A stretch of 64,000 nucleotides of DNA from Gammaproteobacteria bacterium (GTDB lineage: Bacteria > Pseudomonadota > Gammaproteobacteria > Steroidobacterales > Woeseiaceae), in assembly GCA_013151645.1 (NCBI GenBank), contig JAADHU010000030.1:35057-99056 (forward strand), read 5' to 3'. Shown here piece after piece: positions 17,969 through 25,891 of the stretch. Every line of letters begins with the position of its first letter. Position 1 is the first letter of the stretch. A program made the position numbers and the translations under genes. Under the pieces are notes generated by a model. It did no database searches and was not told the DNA's origin. It saw nothing but the letters and a program-made list of their open reading frames with translations.

Positions 17969-19078
17969 CTATTTCTCTCGCTCCTGCAAGATTACCTCAA
18001 CCTCAAACAGTTCTTCCAGCAGGCCGCGCCATTCGAGGTATCCTCGCTCAACCCAGCCGTCGAGTTCCGCGACGCGCGTTTCCATCGCCTCAACGGTGGC
18101 GGCGACTTCGGTGTTGAAGGCTACGGCGAGGCGATCCTGTTCCTGAGTGGTAACACGGGCGTATTTATAAGAGTCATATTGATGCTTGATGGACTTCCAG
18201 GTACCTGCTTCGGTGTCGTCCGCCTTGGCTTCCGCAAACCTGATGTTCTCGGCTTCGTAGTCGACCAGTTTACGACGGTATTTCCTCCACTCCCGATAGG
18301 TGCGTGCGAGGTTCGCATTGAACTCTCTGAACTTCGTGTCGACCGTGTCGGTAATCAGAAACTCGGTATTGCGGATGGTTTCGATGCGCACGAGCATGGG
18401 ATCGTTGCGTGCCGGCAATCGCAGTAAACGAAGTATTCCATCGTCGCCTTGTTCGAGGTAGCCGTTGAATGTGCTCGGGGCAAGTTCGCTGGCGTACTGA
18501 ATTAACGATACACCCTTGATATTAGAAACTGCCGCGTCACCTTTACGAGTACGCTCTGCCGAAAGCGCGCTGGCGATCTCGTCATAGATCGCCTGAAATT
18601 CAGGCGTGCCTTTATCACTCTGATCCGCAATTGGCACGTCGTTCGCCCGGGCTGAAAAAATCTTGTTTAGCCAGACTACTCCTGTAGCGTCGACGGCACG
18701 GATCCGCAGGTCCAGCCGGTCACCGTCTGAGCGGACGATTGTTCCAAACAACTGCAGTTCAGCAGCGGCTTCGGGTTTCGTCACCACCCGCACGGCACCC
18801 CATTGCGCTGACTCCACCAGCGTCTCGCGCAATAGAAACGGCATCAACTTCGCTTCGATCTGCCGGATACGGGGAAATACCTGCAGGTCGCGAAACACCG
18901 AAGGGTCGGTGGGTATACCCGGGTCGAAGACCGGGATCGTCACGTTCAACGCCGTACCGTCGCTGGTCGCGGTGGCCAAACCCGCGTTGGATTGAGCGCG
19001 TACGGTGAACGAAGCCGTTGCGATGACGAAAATTGCAAATATTGCTGTCACCATTCGATGTTTGACGCGCACCATCAT
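17969..19078 (-). CDS. Exported protein of unknown function with helical C-terminus
   Basis: 369 residues from ATG 19078; this start overlaps the stop of the upstream lipoprotein gene (ATGA) and is preferred to the longer frame at 19132. A signal peptide (about 1-28, ending VRA) is followed by a mixed alpha/beta region with AELQLFGTIVRSDGDRLDLRIRAVDATGVVWLNKIFSA, which resembles the penicillin-binding-protein-activator LpoB/CsgG-like pattern of outer-membrane accessory factors. The last ~130 residues are charged and helical, probably coiled coil (RTYREWRKYRRKLVDYEAENIRFAEAK, MORE like a coiled coil to the end). The coupled lipoprotein suggests they act together at the outer membrane. Function unknown. 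Confidence 0.75.
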   Translation of the reverse strand: MMVRVKHRMVTAIFAIFVIATASFTVRAQSNAGLATATSDGTALNVTIPVFDPGIPTDPSVFRDLQVFPRIRQIEAKLMPFLLRETLVESAQWGAVRVVTKPEAAAELQLFGTIVRSDGDRLDLRIRAVDATGVVWLNKIFSARANDVPIADQSDKGTPEFQAIYDEIASALSAERTRKGDAAVSNIKGVSLIQYASELAPSTFNGYLEQGDDGILRLLRLPARNDPMLVRIETIRNTEFLITDTVDTKFREFNANLARTYREWRKYRRKLVDYEAENIRFAEAKADDTEAGTWKSIKHQYDSYKYARVTTQEQDRLAVAFNTEVAATVEAMETRVAELDGWVERGYLEWRGLLEELFEVEVILQEREK

Positions 19079-19776
19079 CGCGCCAGCGTTCCTGTGCTGC
19101 AGACTCTCTTCATGCTGAGCGTTTCGATACATTCGTATTTGCCAGCAATCTTCTTAGTGCGCCAGTAATAGTGGCTCAGTGTGATGGGTATCGGAGCAGT
19201 TTTCGATGTCACAGTGGTAATGACGCGTAGTTGCTTTCGATCTTCGGACGTCTCAAATCGATTTACGACCCGCAACCCATCCGCAAATTCGTTGAGCGAG
19301 ATAAGGCGATTGCCATCCCAGCCGCAGGTCTCCTTGCCGAACGTGGTGTCTGTGGGTTTCGCAACGCCATCGAAGAAGGCGCACAAGAGCGCGAAGTCAT
19401 CTTCCCGTTCGACGAGAATTTCATACTCCGTTTGCGAAATCGTCAGTTCGTCTGTTCTCGTAATAAGTTCGAGCAGTCGAGCAAGCGGCATGAGCTGTGA
19501 GACATCTCTTTCCGATGTCGTCAATCCCGCCGGACCGGCGTGACCCCGTTTTCTGGCCAACTCGTAATAGGCATTCCGCCATACCTTATTGATATCTTCA
19601 CTGCGTGCGTAGTCACGAACCCAGAATCCACTGAAGTCAGCGGGCATTTCGCCCTCGAAGTACTTCGTGTCTTCGATGAGCAGCGGCGCCTCAGTGGCAC
19701 AACCGCTCAGCGCCAGCCCGGCTGCGAGCAGGAGCGGCGTAAACCATCGGTAAATCGGGAAGCTGGACTTGGGCAA
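19075..19776 (-). CDS. Outer-membrane lipoprotein of unknown function
   Basis: 233 residues. The signal peptide ends at the lipobox LALSGC (Cys around 26); +2 is Ala, so outer-membrane sorting is expected. The mature part contains FSGFWVRDYARSEDINKVW, LLELITRTDELTISQTEYEILVERE, and TVTSKTAPIPITLSHYYWR, a pattern of beta strands like a lipocalin- or YceI-like barrel, and cysteines that could pair. Its stop overlaps the start of the next gene by four bases, so production of the two exported proteins is coupled. No known family was recognised. Confidence 0.8.
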   Translation of the reverse strand: MPKSSFPIYRWFTPLLLAAGLALSGCATEAPLLIEDTKYFEGEMPADFSGFWVRDYARSEDINKVWRNAYYELARKRGHAGPAGLTTSERDVSQLMPLARLLELITRTDELTISQTEYEILVEREDDFALLCAFFDGVAKPTDTTFGKETCGWDGNRLISLNEFADGLRVVNRFETSEDRKQLRVITTVTSKTAPIPITLSHYYWRTKKIAGKYECIETLSMKRVCSTGTLAR

Positions 19777-19832
19777 GATAGTTGGATTACGTGCTGATGT
19801 GGAGTCAATAGATAGAAATTCTACCGCAATTT

Positions 19833-19960
19833 ATGGGTGTCTCCATTCTTTCCCCATTCTTTCTTCGAATGATGGGTGTCCCGATTTTTCTTTTTTCACT
19901 CCCCGCCGAATGATGGGTGTCCTCTTTTCGGCTTTCTCTTTTCGGCTTTTTTGTCAGAAA
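19833..19960 (+). repeat. Three degenerate ~40-bp direct repeats led by ATGGGTGTC
   Basis: ATGGGTGTC occurs at 19833, 19872 and 19913, each followed by about 30 bases of C/T-rich sequence. Two are also preceded by GAATG. They fill the ~360-base gap before the 20.1-kb gene. The core matches the right-end arm of the ~88-bp inverted-repeat element found at 59-63 kb, so they may be related. No gene is supported here. Confidence 0.6.
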
Positions 19961-20010
19961 GTGAGCTGATTTCGGCCTGTATCCCGTATGTAGGTGAAAA
20001 GGGGATCGAT

Positions 20011-20142
20011 ATGCTCATTAAAGGTGTCGCGAAAATCGTGCCGGTCGTCACCGCCTGTCCTGCATCGCCGGATCGACGGATAGAGATCTGCTTGTGGAGC
20101 GATTACGTTGTCGCGCGTCTGGCAGTACGGACCAATCCGTGA
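20011..20142 (+). CDS. Possible 43-residue leader ORF before the secreted-protein cluster
   Basis: ATG 20011 has a strong AAGGGG Shine-Dalgarno 6-7 bases upstream. The stop codon overlaps the GTG at 20139 of the next gene (GTGA), the usual arrangement for translational coupling. The product begins MLIKGVAKIVPVV and has no recognised domain. It could be a leader peptide or a chance ORF. Confidence 0.3.
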   Translation: MLIKGVAKIVPVVTACPASPDRRIEICLWSDYVVARLAVRTNP

Positions 20143-21092
20143 CGCCCTGGAAGCTAATTCTGGTGCTTATGCTCATTGAGCCCGTGACGAGCTACGCAGC
20201 CAACGAATGTCGTATTCAATTCGGTTATCTGGCGGATCAAGGAGACTCCGGCAGGAGCTTTTCTGCATTTCAACGTATCGACATGGGTGCAACCGTAGAA
20301 ATCACCCGGTCAGGCGTTATCTGGATGAGAAATCTGCGTCCACATGCTGTGCGCTTCGAGGTGAAGCTGCCAACAGGTGTCGACCAACTCGTGCTTCTGG
20401 AAGATGAGCGTGATCCGCGCACAGATGGCTACCGTAACCCGATAGCCTTGTTACGGGCGACTTGCCTGCCGCCGACAGCCCGGCAAGCGCGGGCCCGAAC
20501 CCTGCTACGACCAGCCGTGCAATCGGGGCGGGTTCCCGGTATCGATCTTCAACCCATCACAGGCGCAAGATCGACACGCCGTCTGAGCGCTGTCTATTCT
20601 GTCCACAGTACTAATACGACCACCGGTGTTGTTAAGGATCGGGGGGGACGTGTGGCGATCAATGCGTTCGTCCGCGTAGCGCCGTCAACGCTGTGCGGTG
20701 CGCTGCGCGCACCTGGCACCCTGGGTAACGCGAATCGCGTTTCGCCTGGCTTGTCCGTGGTTCTCGAAGACTATCGGTGGGGAGCAGTGGCCAGCGGAGG
20801 GCGTCTGCAAGAACCATTCAGTGTGCAATTGATCAGGGGTGGCAGGGTCATCGATGAACGTTTCGTTAGCCCGGCCCAGCTAGACCGAACCGGACGCGTC
20901 GAGTTTTCGACGCCTAGAAAACAACGAAATGTCAGGGTACACCGAGTCGGTCGCGACGCCAGAAGCTGCTGGACGCTCGATGCACTCGCCGTCGATACGC
21001 GTGACAACGGAATTACCGTTCGCGTTGATGCAGGCAATCGGATTGCCGAGTCGATCGAAGCCAATAACGAACTCTCCTACATCTCGCCGTGA
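20139..21092 (+). CDS. Exported protein of unknown function with CARDB-like end
   Basis: 317 residues from GTG 20139, chosen because it puts a signal peptide (PWKLILVLMLIEPVTSYA) at the N-terminus and overlaps the stop of a short upstream ORF; GTG 20094 is in frame and possible. The mature protein starts ANECRIQFGY and is Arg-rich and beta-rich. Its last ~150 residues have conserved-looking features of CARDB-type adhesion domains (GITVRVDAGNRIAESIEANNELSYI resembles 'D..N.I.E.DE.NN'). It begins a run of co-directional exported proteins extending to the caspase-like gene. Role unknown; surface binding is a guess. Confidence 0.7.
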   Translation: MTPWKLILVLMLIEPVTSYAANECRIQFGYLADQGDSGRSFSAFQRIDMGATVEITRSGVIWMRNLRPHAVRFEVKLPTGVDQLVLLEDERDPRTDGYRNPIALLRATCLPPTARQARARTLLRPAVQSGRVPGIDLQPITGARSTRRLSAVYSVHSTNTTTGVVKDRGGRVAINAFVRVAPSTLCGALRAPGTLGNANRVSPGLSVVLEDYRWGAVASGGRLQEPFSVQLIRGGRVIDERFVSPAQLDRTGRVEFSTPRKQRNVRVHRVGRDARSCWTLDALAVDTRDNGITVRVDAGNRIAESIEANNELSYISP

Positions 21093-21177
21093 ATAGCGGG
21101 CATCGAAACCTGCGGGAACACTCGTGCCACATTCCGGTTAGAACGATAGGACCGAAAAAACTTTAAGGGGTTTATGT

Positions 21178-22914
21178 ATGGAAAACCGAATTGCATCAAT
21201 CACGTTCGTTTTCTCCGCATCGGTCGCAGCTCTGTTGACGTTCGCGACACCGTCTCAGGCGGCCGATTCACTGACAGTAATCGACGCCGTACGCGGCCAG
21301 ACGCTTTCGTTACAACTTGACGGAAAGGAGTATGCGAAACTGCGATCGGTCACGATGATCGAGCGCGTCAAACCGGCCGACCGCAAGACGCCGCAAAAAC
21401 AGCCGCCGCGCAAGAGCGGGCGTGCCATTGCTGCTCGACTCGGACCGAATCGGCAATCTTCCAGGTGGCTATCGATCAGGTTGCCAAAAAACCTGCCTTT
21501 GGGTGACTACCTGCTTACCGCGAAGTCTGCAGGCAAATCGGCCAGACGTCTGCCGGTGGTGATTCGTGTACGGGCTTCCGCTCGTGGCATGAGAACCCGC
21601 GTTCTGCAAAGTCGGAGAGATCTCACAAGTCCGAAGCGGTCAACGTATATTCCGGCAACTACTCGCATCAGTGAGGTTCAAACGTTCCAGCGCTTGTCCG
21701 TACCATCGCCCAGGCGAAACGACATGCAGACGATCGGCACGGTTGCAACAATAAGCCTGATCATATCGCCGGCGTACGTGACGAGTTTCTCACCATCCAC
21801 TGAGGGTCTGGCGGGCGGCTCGTTGACGATCAATGGTGTCGGACTTCCAACCTACGGCTCCCTGTTGTTGCTGGGCGATAGCCCGCTGATGACGACCGAA
21901 GTTACTTCAACACGAATTACGGCGGTCCTGCCGAATCGGGCAATGACCGGTCCGCTACGGTTGAGCTACTCCGGTGGAGAGAACGTCATCCGGCTGGCGG
22001 AACAATTCAGGGTGATTGAGACGGAAGCGGCTGTCAGCAAAAAATTCGATGCGTTCGTCGCGACATCAACGGCTGGCGATCACTACTGGAATGCACATCT
22101 TCTCGCATTGCTTTCGCAGGCGAGTTACCCCGGTGTGGTTTCCCCTTCGCCGATCAACGAGGCGTTACTCGACTCTAAACTCGACGAGTGGGGGGTGGAA
22201 TTCGTCGAGTGGATTGATGAAGAGACGAGCATTGTCAGTGCCGGCTCCGGATCGACGCAGGCAATCATTGCCCGCACCGACGATGCGTTGTTTGTCGCTT
22301 TTCGCGGATCCACGATTACGGCGGAAGACCTTGGCCAGGACTGGATTGATAATGACCTGGATTTGACTCCTCGTCCGATGTTCCAGTGGAAGAAGGGCAT
22401 GATTCTTCACGACGGGTTTTACGATGCGGCACAAATCAGTTTCGATGCCGTCACCACGGCCATCAGGAATTATCGAGGCCAGCGCAAACTTTGGCTGACC
22501 GGGCACAGCCTGGGTGGTGCCGTAGCATTTATTACCGCATTTCACCTCGAGAAAGACGAAAGCATCGTCGTCGATGGTGTGCATACTTTTGGCGCACCGC
22601 CAGTCGGAAACAATATCTGGAAACTCGAATACGAGAATCGCATCCAGAATACCCATCGCTGGAACATCGCCGCCGATCCGCTGCCCGCAATCTTGCTTTT
22701 GCCGCTTTTGCCGGACTCTCTGCAGCCCTTTCATCACGTTGGCTTCGCAAACAATCTGTTTCCAGGCAGCACGGACATAGATGGCCCGAACCTTCGATAC
22801 CCGCTCAACACCCCTCCGACTACATTCATTCAAAACGTAACGGTTGATCACATGGGGTATTGGTGCCGAATGTCGTCGGAGGCAAATGCCGAACCACCGG
22901 CTCCGGGCTGTTGA
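21178..22914 (+). CDS. Exported class-3 lipase with an N-terminal TIG domain
   Basis: 578 residues. Signal peptide 1-28 (ending SQA). Residues 30-185 are Arg/Lys-rich and beta-rich. An IPT/TIG immunoglobulin-like domain lies at about 198-280 (PAYVTSFSPSTEGLAGGSLTINGVGL). The alpha/beta hydrolase domain (about 300-540) has VAFRGS (oxyanion side), DWIDNDLDL, the nucleophile elbow GHSLGGA with Ser444, Asp500 in AADPLP and His519 or His520 near FHHVG, all typical of fungal-type lipase_3 enzymes. It should cleave acylglycerols or phospholipids outside the cytoplasm. The phospholipase-C-like gene begins 46 bases later. Confidence 0.9.
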   Translation: MENRIASITFVFSASVAALLTFATPSQAADSLTVIDAVRGQTLSLQLDGKEYAKLRSVTMIERVKPADRKTPQKQPPRKSGRAIAARLGPNRQSSRWLSIRLPKNLPLGDYLLTAKSAGKSARRLPVVIRVRASARGMRTRVLQSRRDLTSPKRSTYIPATTRISEVQTFQRLSVPSPRRNDMQTIGTVATISLIISPAYVTSFSPSTEGLAGGSLTINGVGLPTYGSLLLLGDSPLMTTEVTSTRITAVLPNRAMTGPLRLSYSGGENVIRLAEQFRVIETEAAVSKKFDAFVATSTAGDHYWNAHLLALLSQASYPGVVSPSPINEALLDSKLDEWGVEFVEWIDEETSIVSAGSGSTQAIIARTDDALFVAFRGSTITAEDLGQDWIDNDLDLTPRPMFQWKKGMILHDGFYDAAQISFDAVTTAIRNYRGQRKLWLTGHSLGGAVAFITAFHLEKDESIVVDGVHTFGAPPVGNNIWKLEYENRIQNTHRWNIAADPLPAILLLPLLPDSLQPFHHVGFANNLFPGSTDIDGPNLRYPLNTPPTTFIQNVTVDHMGYWCRMSSEANAEPPAPGC

Positions 22915-22960
22915 AAAACCTGTCTCGCAATAACGACTCGAAATAGAGGAGAACTCAACC

Positions 22961-25891
22961 ATGCGAATATTGACAGTTGCCATGACCGTGCTGTGGATCA
23001 CCTTTTCGCCGACCGCGAATGCCTTTAAGGTCGACACTCACACCTGGCTGGCGGAAGAGATCTGGCAGGAGATCAGGGACACGAACGAAGTCTGCCTGGG
23101 GCTTCTTCCCGACAAGGCCCTGATTTCAGTGCCAGTCCCCCGTGATATTCGAGATGCCGTACTGAACTTCAAGAACGCGTTTATCGCCGGCACGCTCGGC
23201 CCGGACGTATATCCGGATATGGTTGCAGGGCAAATGACAACGCACCCGGGCCTGACGCTGAAATACGACGGGGATTCAGTGCACACCAGTGTGTTGTCGA
23301 TTCTGGAAACCGTCGGTGGATCGTTTCTGGACGAAACGAAACCCGGCTGGCAAACCGACGATTGGCTGAAGCATGTGCGCGACGAAGCGCTACGCGTCAA
23401 ACGCGCAAAGCGTGGGCAACCTACTGCGGAACTCGCGTTCGCCTACGGTTACATGCTGCATGCGGCGATGGATACCTGGGCGCATTCATACGTGAACAGC
23501 TATTCCGGTGACATCTTCAGTATTGGCGCCAATCAACAGTCGGCGGCACGCCACGTGGTGCTTGAGGGCTACATCAATCACCTGCACGAATCGTTCTACG
23601 AAAAAAGGATCGACAAAGGTTCGTCAAAACAGCAAACACGCCAGCAACAGTTATGCGGGGCGGCCCGGGCGAATCGGGACAAGGCCGGTAGCCAACCGCT
23701 AAGGAGCCCCGCACGAAAACCGGCTAGCCAGAAGCGGAGCGAACGCCCACAGCCGGCGAAAAGAGAGCAGGTCGCGAGCAGCAAGAAGCAACCTCGCAGC
23801 ACTGAAACAAGAAAACCCCAGCGACCCGCAAGCAGCAAGCGGCAATCCGGGACTGCACAGCGGGAAAAGCGGGCCGCATCAACGCCCGTGGCAGCTGCAA
23901 TTAACTTCGTCACGCCCGGAACGGACCGACTGACCGAACTCCGGGCACCAACGGAGTTCGTTCGCCGTACGCTGATATTAAACAGAAGTGCAGCTACCCA
24001 GTACGCGCGGGAAAAGGGTGCGTTGCATGTGTGGGCGATGTGGTTCTGGTGGGAGTATTCGAAGCAGGTCTCTGACGAAATTCGTCAAACCAGAACAACA
24101 TTCGATAACCGGATTGACGAATGGGTTCAGGCGATCATCGACAACAACCCGCTCATTGTTGCGGCAGAAATTGCCGAACGCCAGGCAGAAACGGCATGGA
24201 TCGCGGCGGACGCCGAAGTGACTCGTGTGAACGGTCTGCTGCAGGATGCCGAGGTCGCTTCGAACATCGCTCGAAGTGCGCTGCTGACCGCGATTCAGCA
24301 GAATCCGATTCTCAACAGTGCACTCGCCCTGGCGGACGGCGTGATTGCGCAAGTCTATGAGAATATTGGTTTCGTCGGTGGCGAACCGTTAAGTCTGAAG
24401 AACGCATACGTTGCCGCGCTCGGGAGCGTGTCGAAATATCAACTCGATCTGAAACCGCTGCAGTTGAACTTGACCGCGGCCAGGGCAGCCTGGGACGTGG
24501 CGATCGCCGGCGTCTCGGCGGCCGCCAATAACAGCGGAGCGGCCGTCGGGTCGCAAGTCCGGGCATCGCTGAAATTCGGCCTGAGCCAGGCGTGGAAACC
24601 ACTCGACCGACTTACCGTCGACTGGACCCGGAATATCGAGCTCGGCGTGGATGCTTACGTGCGCGCATCGGAAGAAACCATTCGCGAGATCATCCGGCCC
24701 AAAGGCAGTCGCTTCGGACCGAACCCTGACCCAACCTGGCCGATGAAGGAGTGGGCCATGTGCTGGGGGCCGGTTTTTGGTGTTGGCGGAAGTGTTGCGC
24801 CGCAAGCTGCACGACTTTGCGGTCAGTCGGCCAATGCCTTCAATGAGGCAACGACCAAACTTCAGACAATGGTGAACGATGCCTTTATTCCACAGTTTCT
24901 GAAAGATCAGATCGACGCGCTGAACAACAGAATCAAGGATGAAGTTTTGATCGCGATGCCCAAGGTCGGGCAGCTGGTTGCAACAATCATTGACGAACCG
25001 TCAGTCGCGGCCAGCGCCACACTGGTTGCGCGATTGTGGGATTCGGAGGTCAGTCTGGACGATGTCATTCGGGAATACAGTTTCGACGAGTCGGCGCGCA
25101 ACCTGCCGATCTTTAAGCCGGGGCGTTCCGCGAATGCCTCGGAGATCCGCGCCGCACTTGTTCGTGACGGGTTGCCGATCGGACAGTCGGCGCCTGCCAC
25201 CTATGAGCAAATGCTGGCGTTTGCACCGATTCACAATGCGGTGATGCTTTCCAAGCTGACCTTGCTGGATGCCGATGCATTGAACGGCATGGTGAAGGCT
25301 TTGGGAGAGACAGACACGATTTACACGAACGGGCCTTTTGGCGGTGCACCTCTCTACATGAAGTCCAGAAGGGGCGGTGAGGTTCTGATTGGCGCGATAC
25401 GCGATATTGACGGGAACCATCAATGGCTGCCTGTTTCCCCGGACCTTCCTCGCAACCGCTACAACGTTCGCGATCCTCGTATCACCGAACAAAAATGCCG
25501 GCGCTTTGGCTACCCTGCCGGGAAAAACTATCCGATCTTCGAGCGCAGCTTCTGGACATTCGAACCACCACCGTCGTATGTGGACTGCAGGCGGTTCGAG
25601 GACTACGCAATTTATCAACGGGCAAGCGGCATCAAAGGAGGGTTTCGTTTGTGGCAGGACAAGAATCTGCGAGCGACGATTTTCAACAAAATATTCAAGG
25701 GGCCACTAAGTCAGGGCATCTGCGACAGATTAATCCGTCAGAGGAAACGCGACCTCGCCAAACAGCACGGTTGCAACAACCCCGCGGAACGGTACCCCGC
25801 AGTTCGGGAAGACAAGAAAGATTTGAAACCTCAGCAATCACGCCCGCGAGGAAAAAAACCTCGCGGCAACCGCGTCAATAGGAGATCCTGA
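22961..25891 (+). CDS. Exported zinc-dependent phospholipase C-like protein with a long basic insert
   Basis: 976 residues. Signal peptide 1-21 (ending ANA). The mature protein begins FKVDTHTWLAEEI and carries HAAMDTWAH (His167, Asp171, His175), the HxxxDxxxH metal motif of zinc-dependent phospholipase C/S1-P1-like folds, with GTLGPDVYPD before it. Residues about 217-310 are a strikingly basic, Lys/Arg/Gln/Ser/Pro low-complexity segment. The middle (370-680) is long and helical with probable coiled coils, and the C-terminus is again very basic (GKKPRGNRVNRRS) with several cysteines. The combination suggests an enzyme tethered to polyanions such as LPS or nucleic acid. Its stop codon overlaps the next start by one base. 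Confidence 0.8.
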   Translation: MRILTVAMTVLWITFSPTANAFKVDTHTWLAEEIWQEIRDTNEVCLGLLPDKALISVPVPRDIRDAVLNFKNAFIAGTLGPDVYPDMVAGQMTTHPGLTLKYDGDSVHTSVLSILETVGGSFLDETKPGWQTDDWLKHVRDEALRVKRAKRGQPTAELAFAYGYMLHAAMDTWAHSYVNSYSGDIFSIGANQQSAARHVVLEGYINHLHESFYEKRIDKGSSKQQTRQQQLCGAARANRDKAGSQPLRSPARKPASQKRSERPQPAKREQVASSKKQPRSTETRKPQRPASSKRQSGTAQREKRAASTPVAAAINFVTPGTDRLTELRAPTEFVRRTLILNRSAATQYAREKGALHVWAMWFWWEYSKQVSDEIRQTRTTFDNRIDEWVQAIIDNNPLIVAAEIAERQAETAWIAADAEVTRVNGLLQDAEVASNIARSALLTAIQQNPILNSALALADGVIAQVYENIGFVGGEPLSLKNAYVAALGSVSKYQLDLKPLQLNLTAARAAWDVAIAGVSAAANNSGAAVGSQVRASLKFGLSQAWKPLDRLTVDWTRNIELGVDAYVRASEETIREIIRPKGSRFGPNPDPTWPMKEWAMCWGPVFGVGGSVAPQAARLCGQSANAFNEATTKLQTMVNDAFIPQFLKDQIDALNNRIKDEVLIAMPKVGQLVATIIDEPSVAASATLVARLWDSEVSLDDVIREYSFDESARNLPIFKPGRSANASEIRAALVRDGLPIGQSAPATYEQMLAFAPIHNAVMLSKLTLLDADALNGMVKALGETDTIYTNGPFGGAPLYMKSRRGGEVLIGAIRDIDGNHQWLPVSPDLPRNRYNVRDPRITEQKCRRFGYPAGKNYPIFERSFWTFEPPPSYVDCRRFEDYAIYQRASGIKGGFRLWQDKNLRATIFNKIFKGPLSQGICDRLIRQRKRDLAKQHGCNNPAERYPAVREDKKDLKPQQSRPRGKKPRGNRVNRRS

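Noticed and set aside
19769..20142. Forward frames in the T-rich repeat region
   Set aside because: They run through the ~40-bp repeats and give Phe/Ser-rich translation; only the last 43 codons, from ATG 20011, have a ribosome site and are kept as a low-confidence ORF.
22165..23037. Reverse-strand frame of 290 codons over the lipase and phospholipase genes
   Set aside because: It covers the catalytic lipase domain in antisense and shows no family features or signal.
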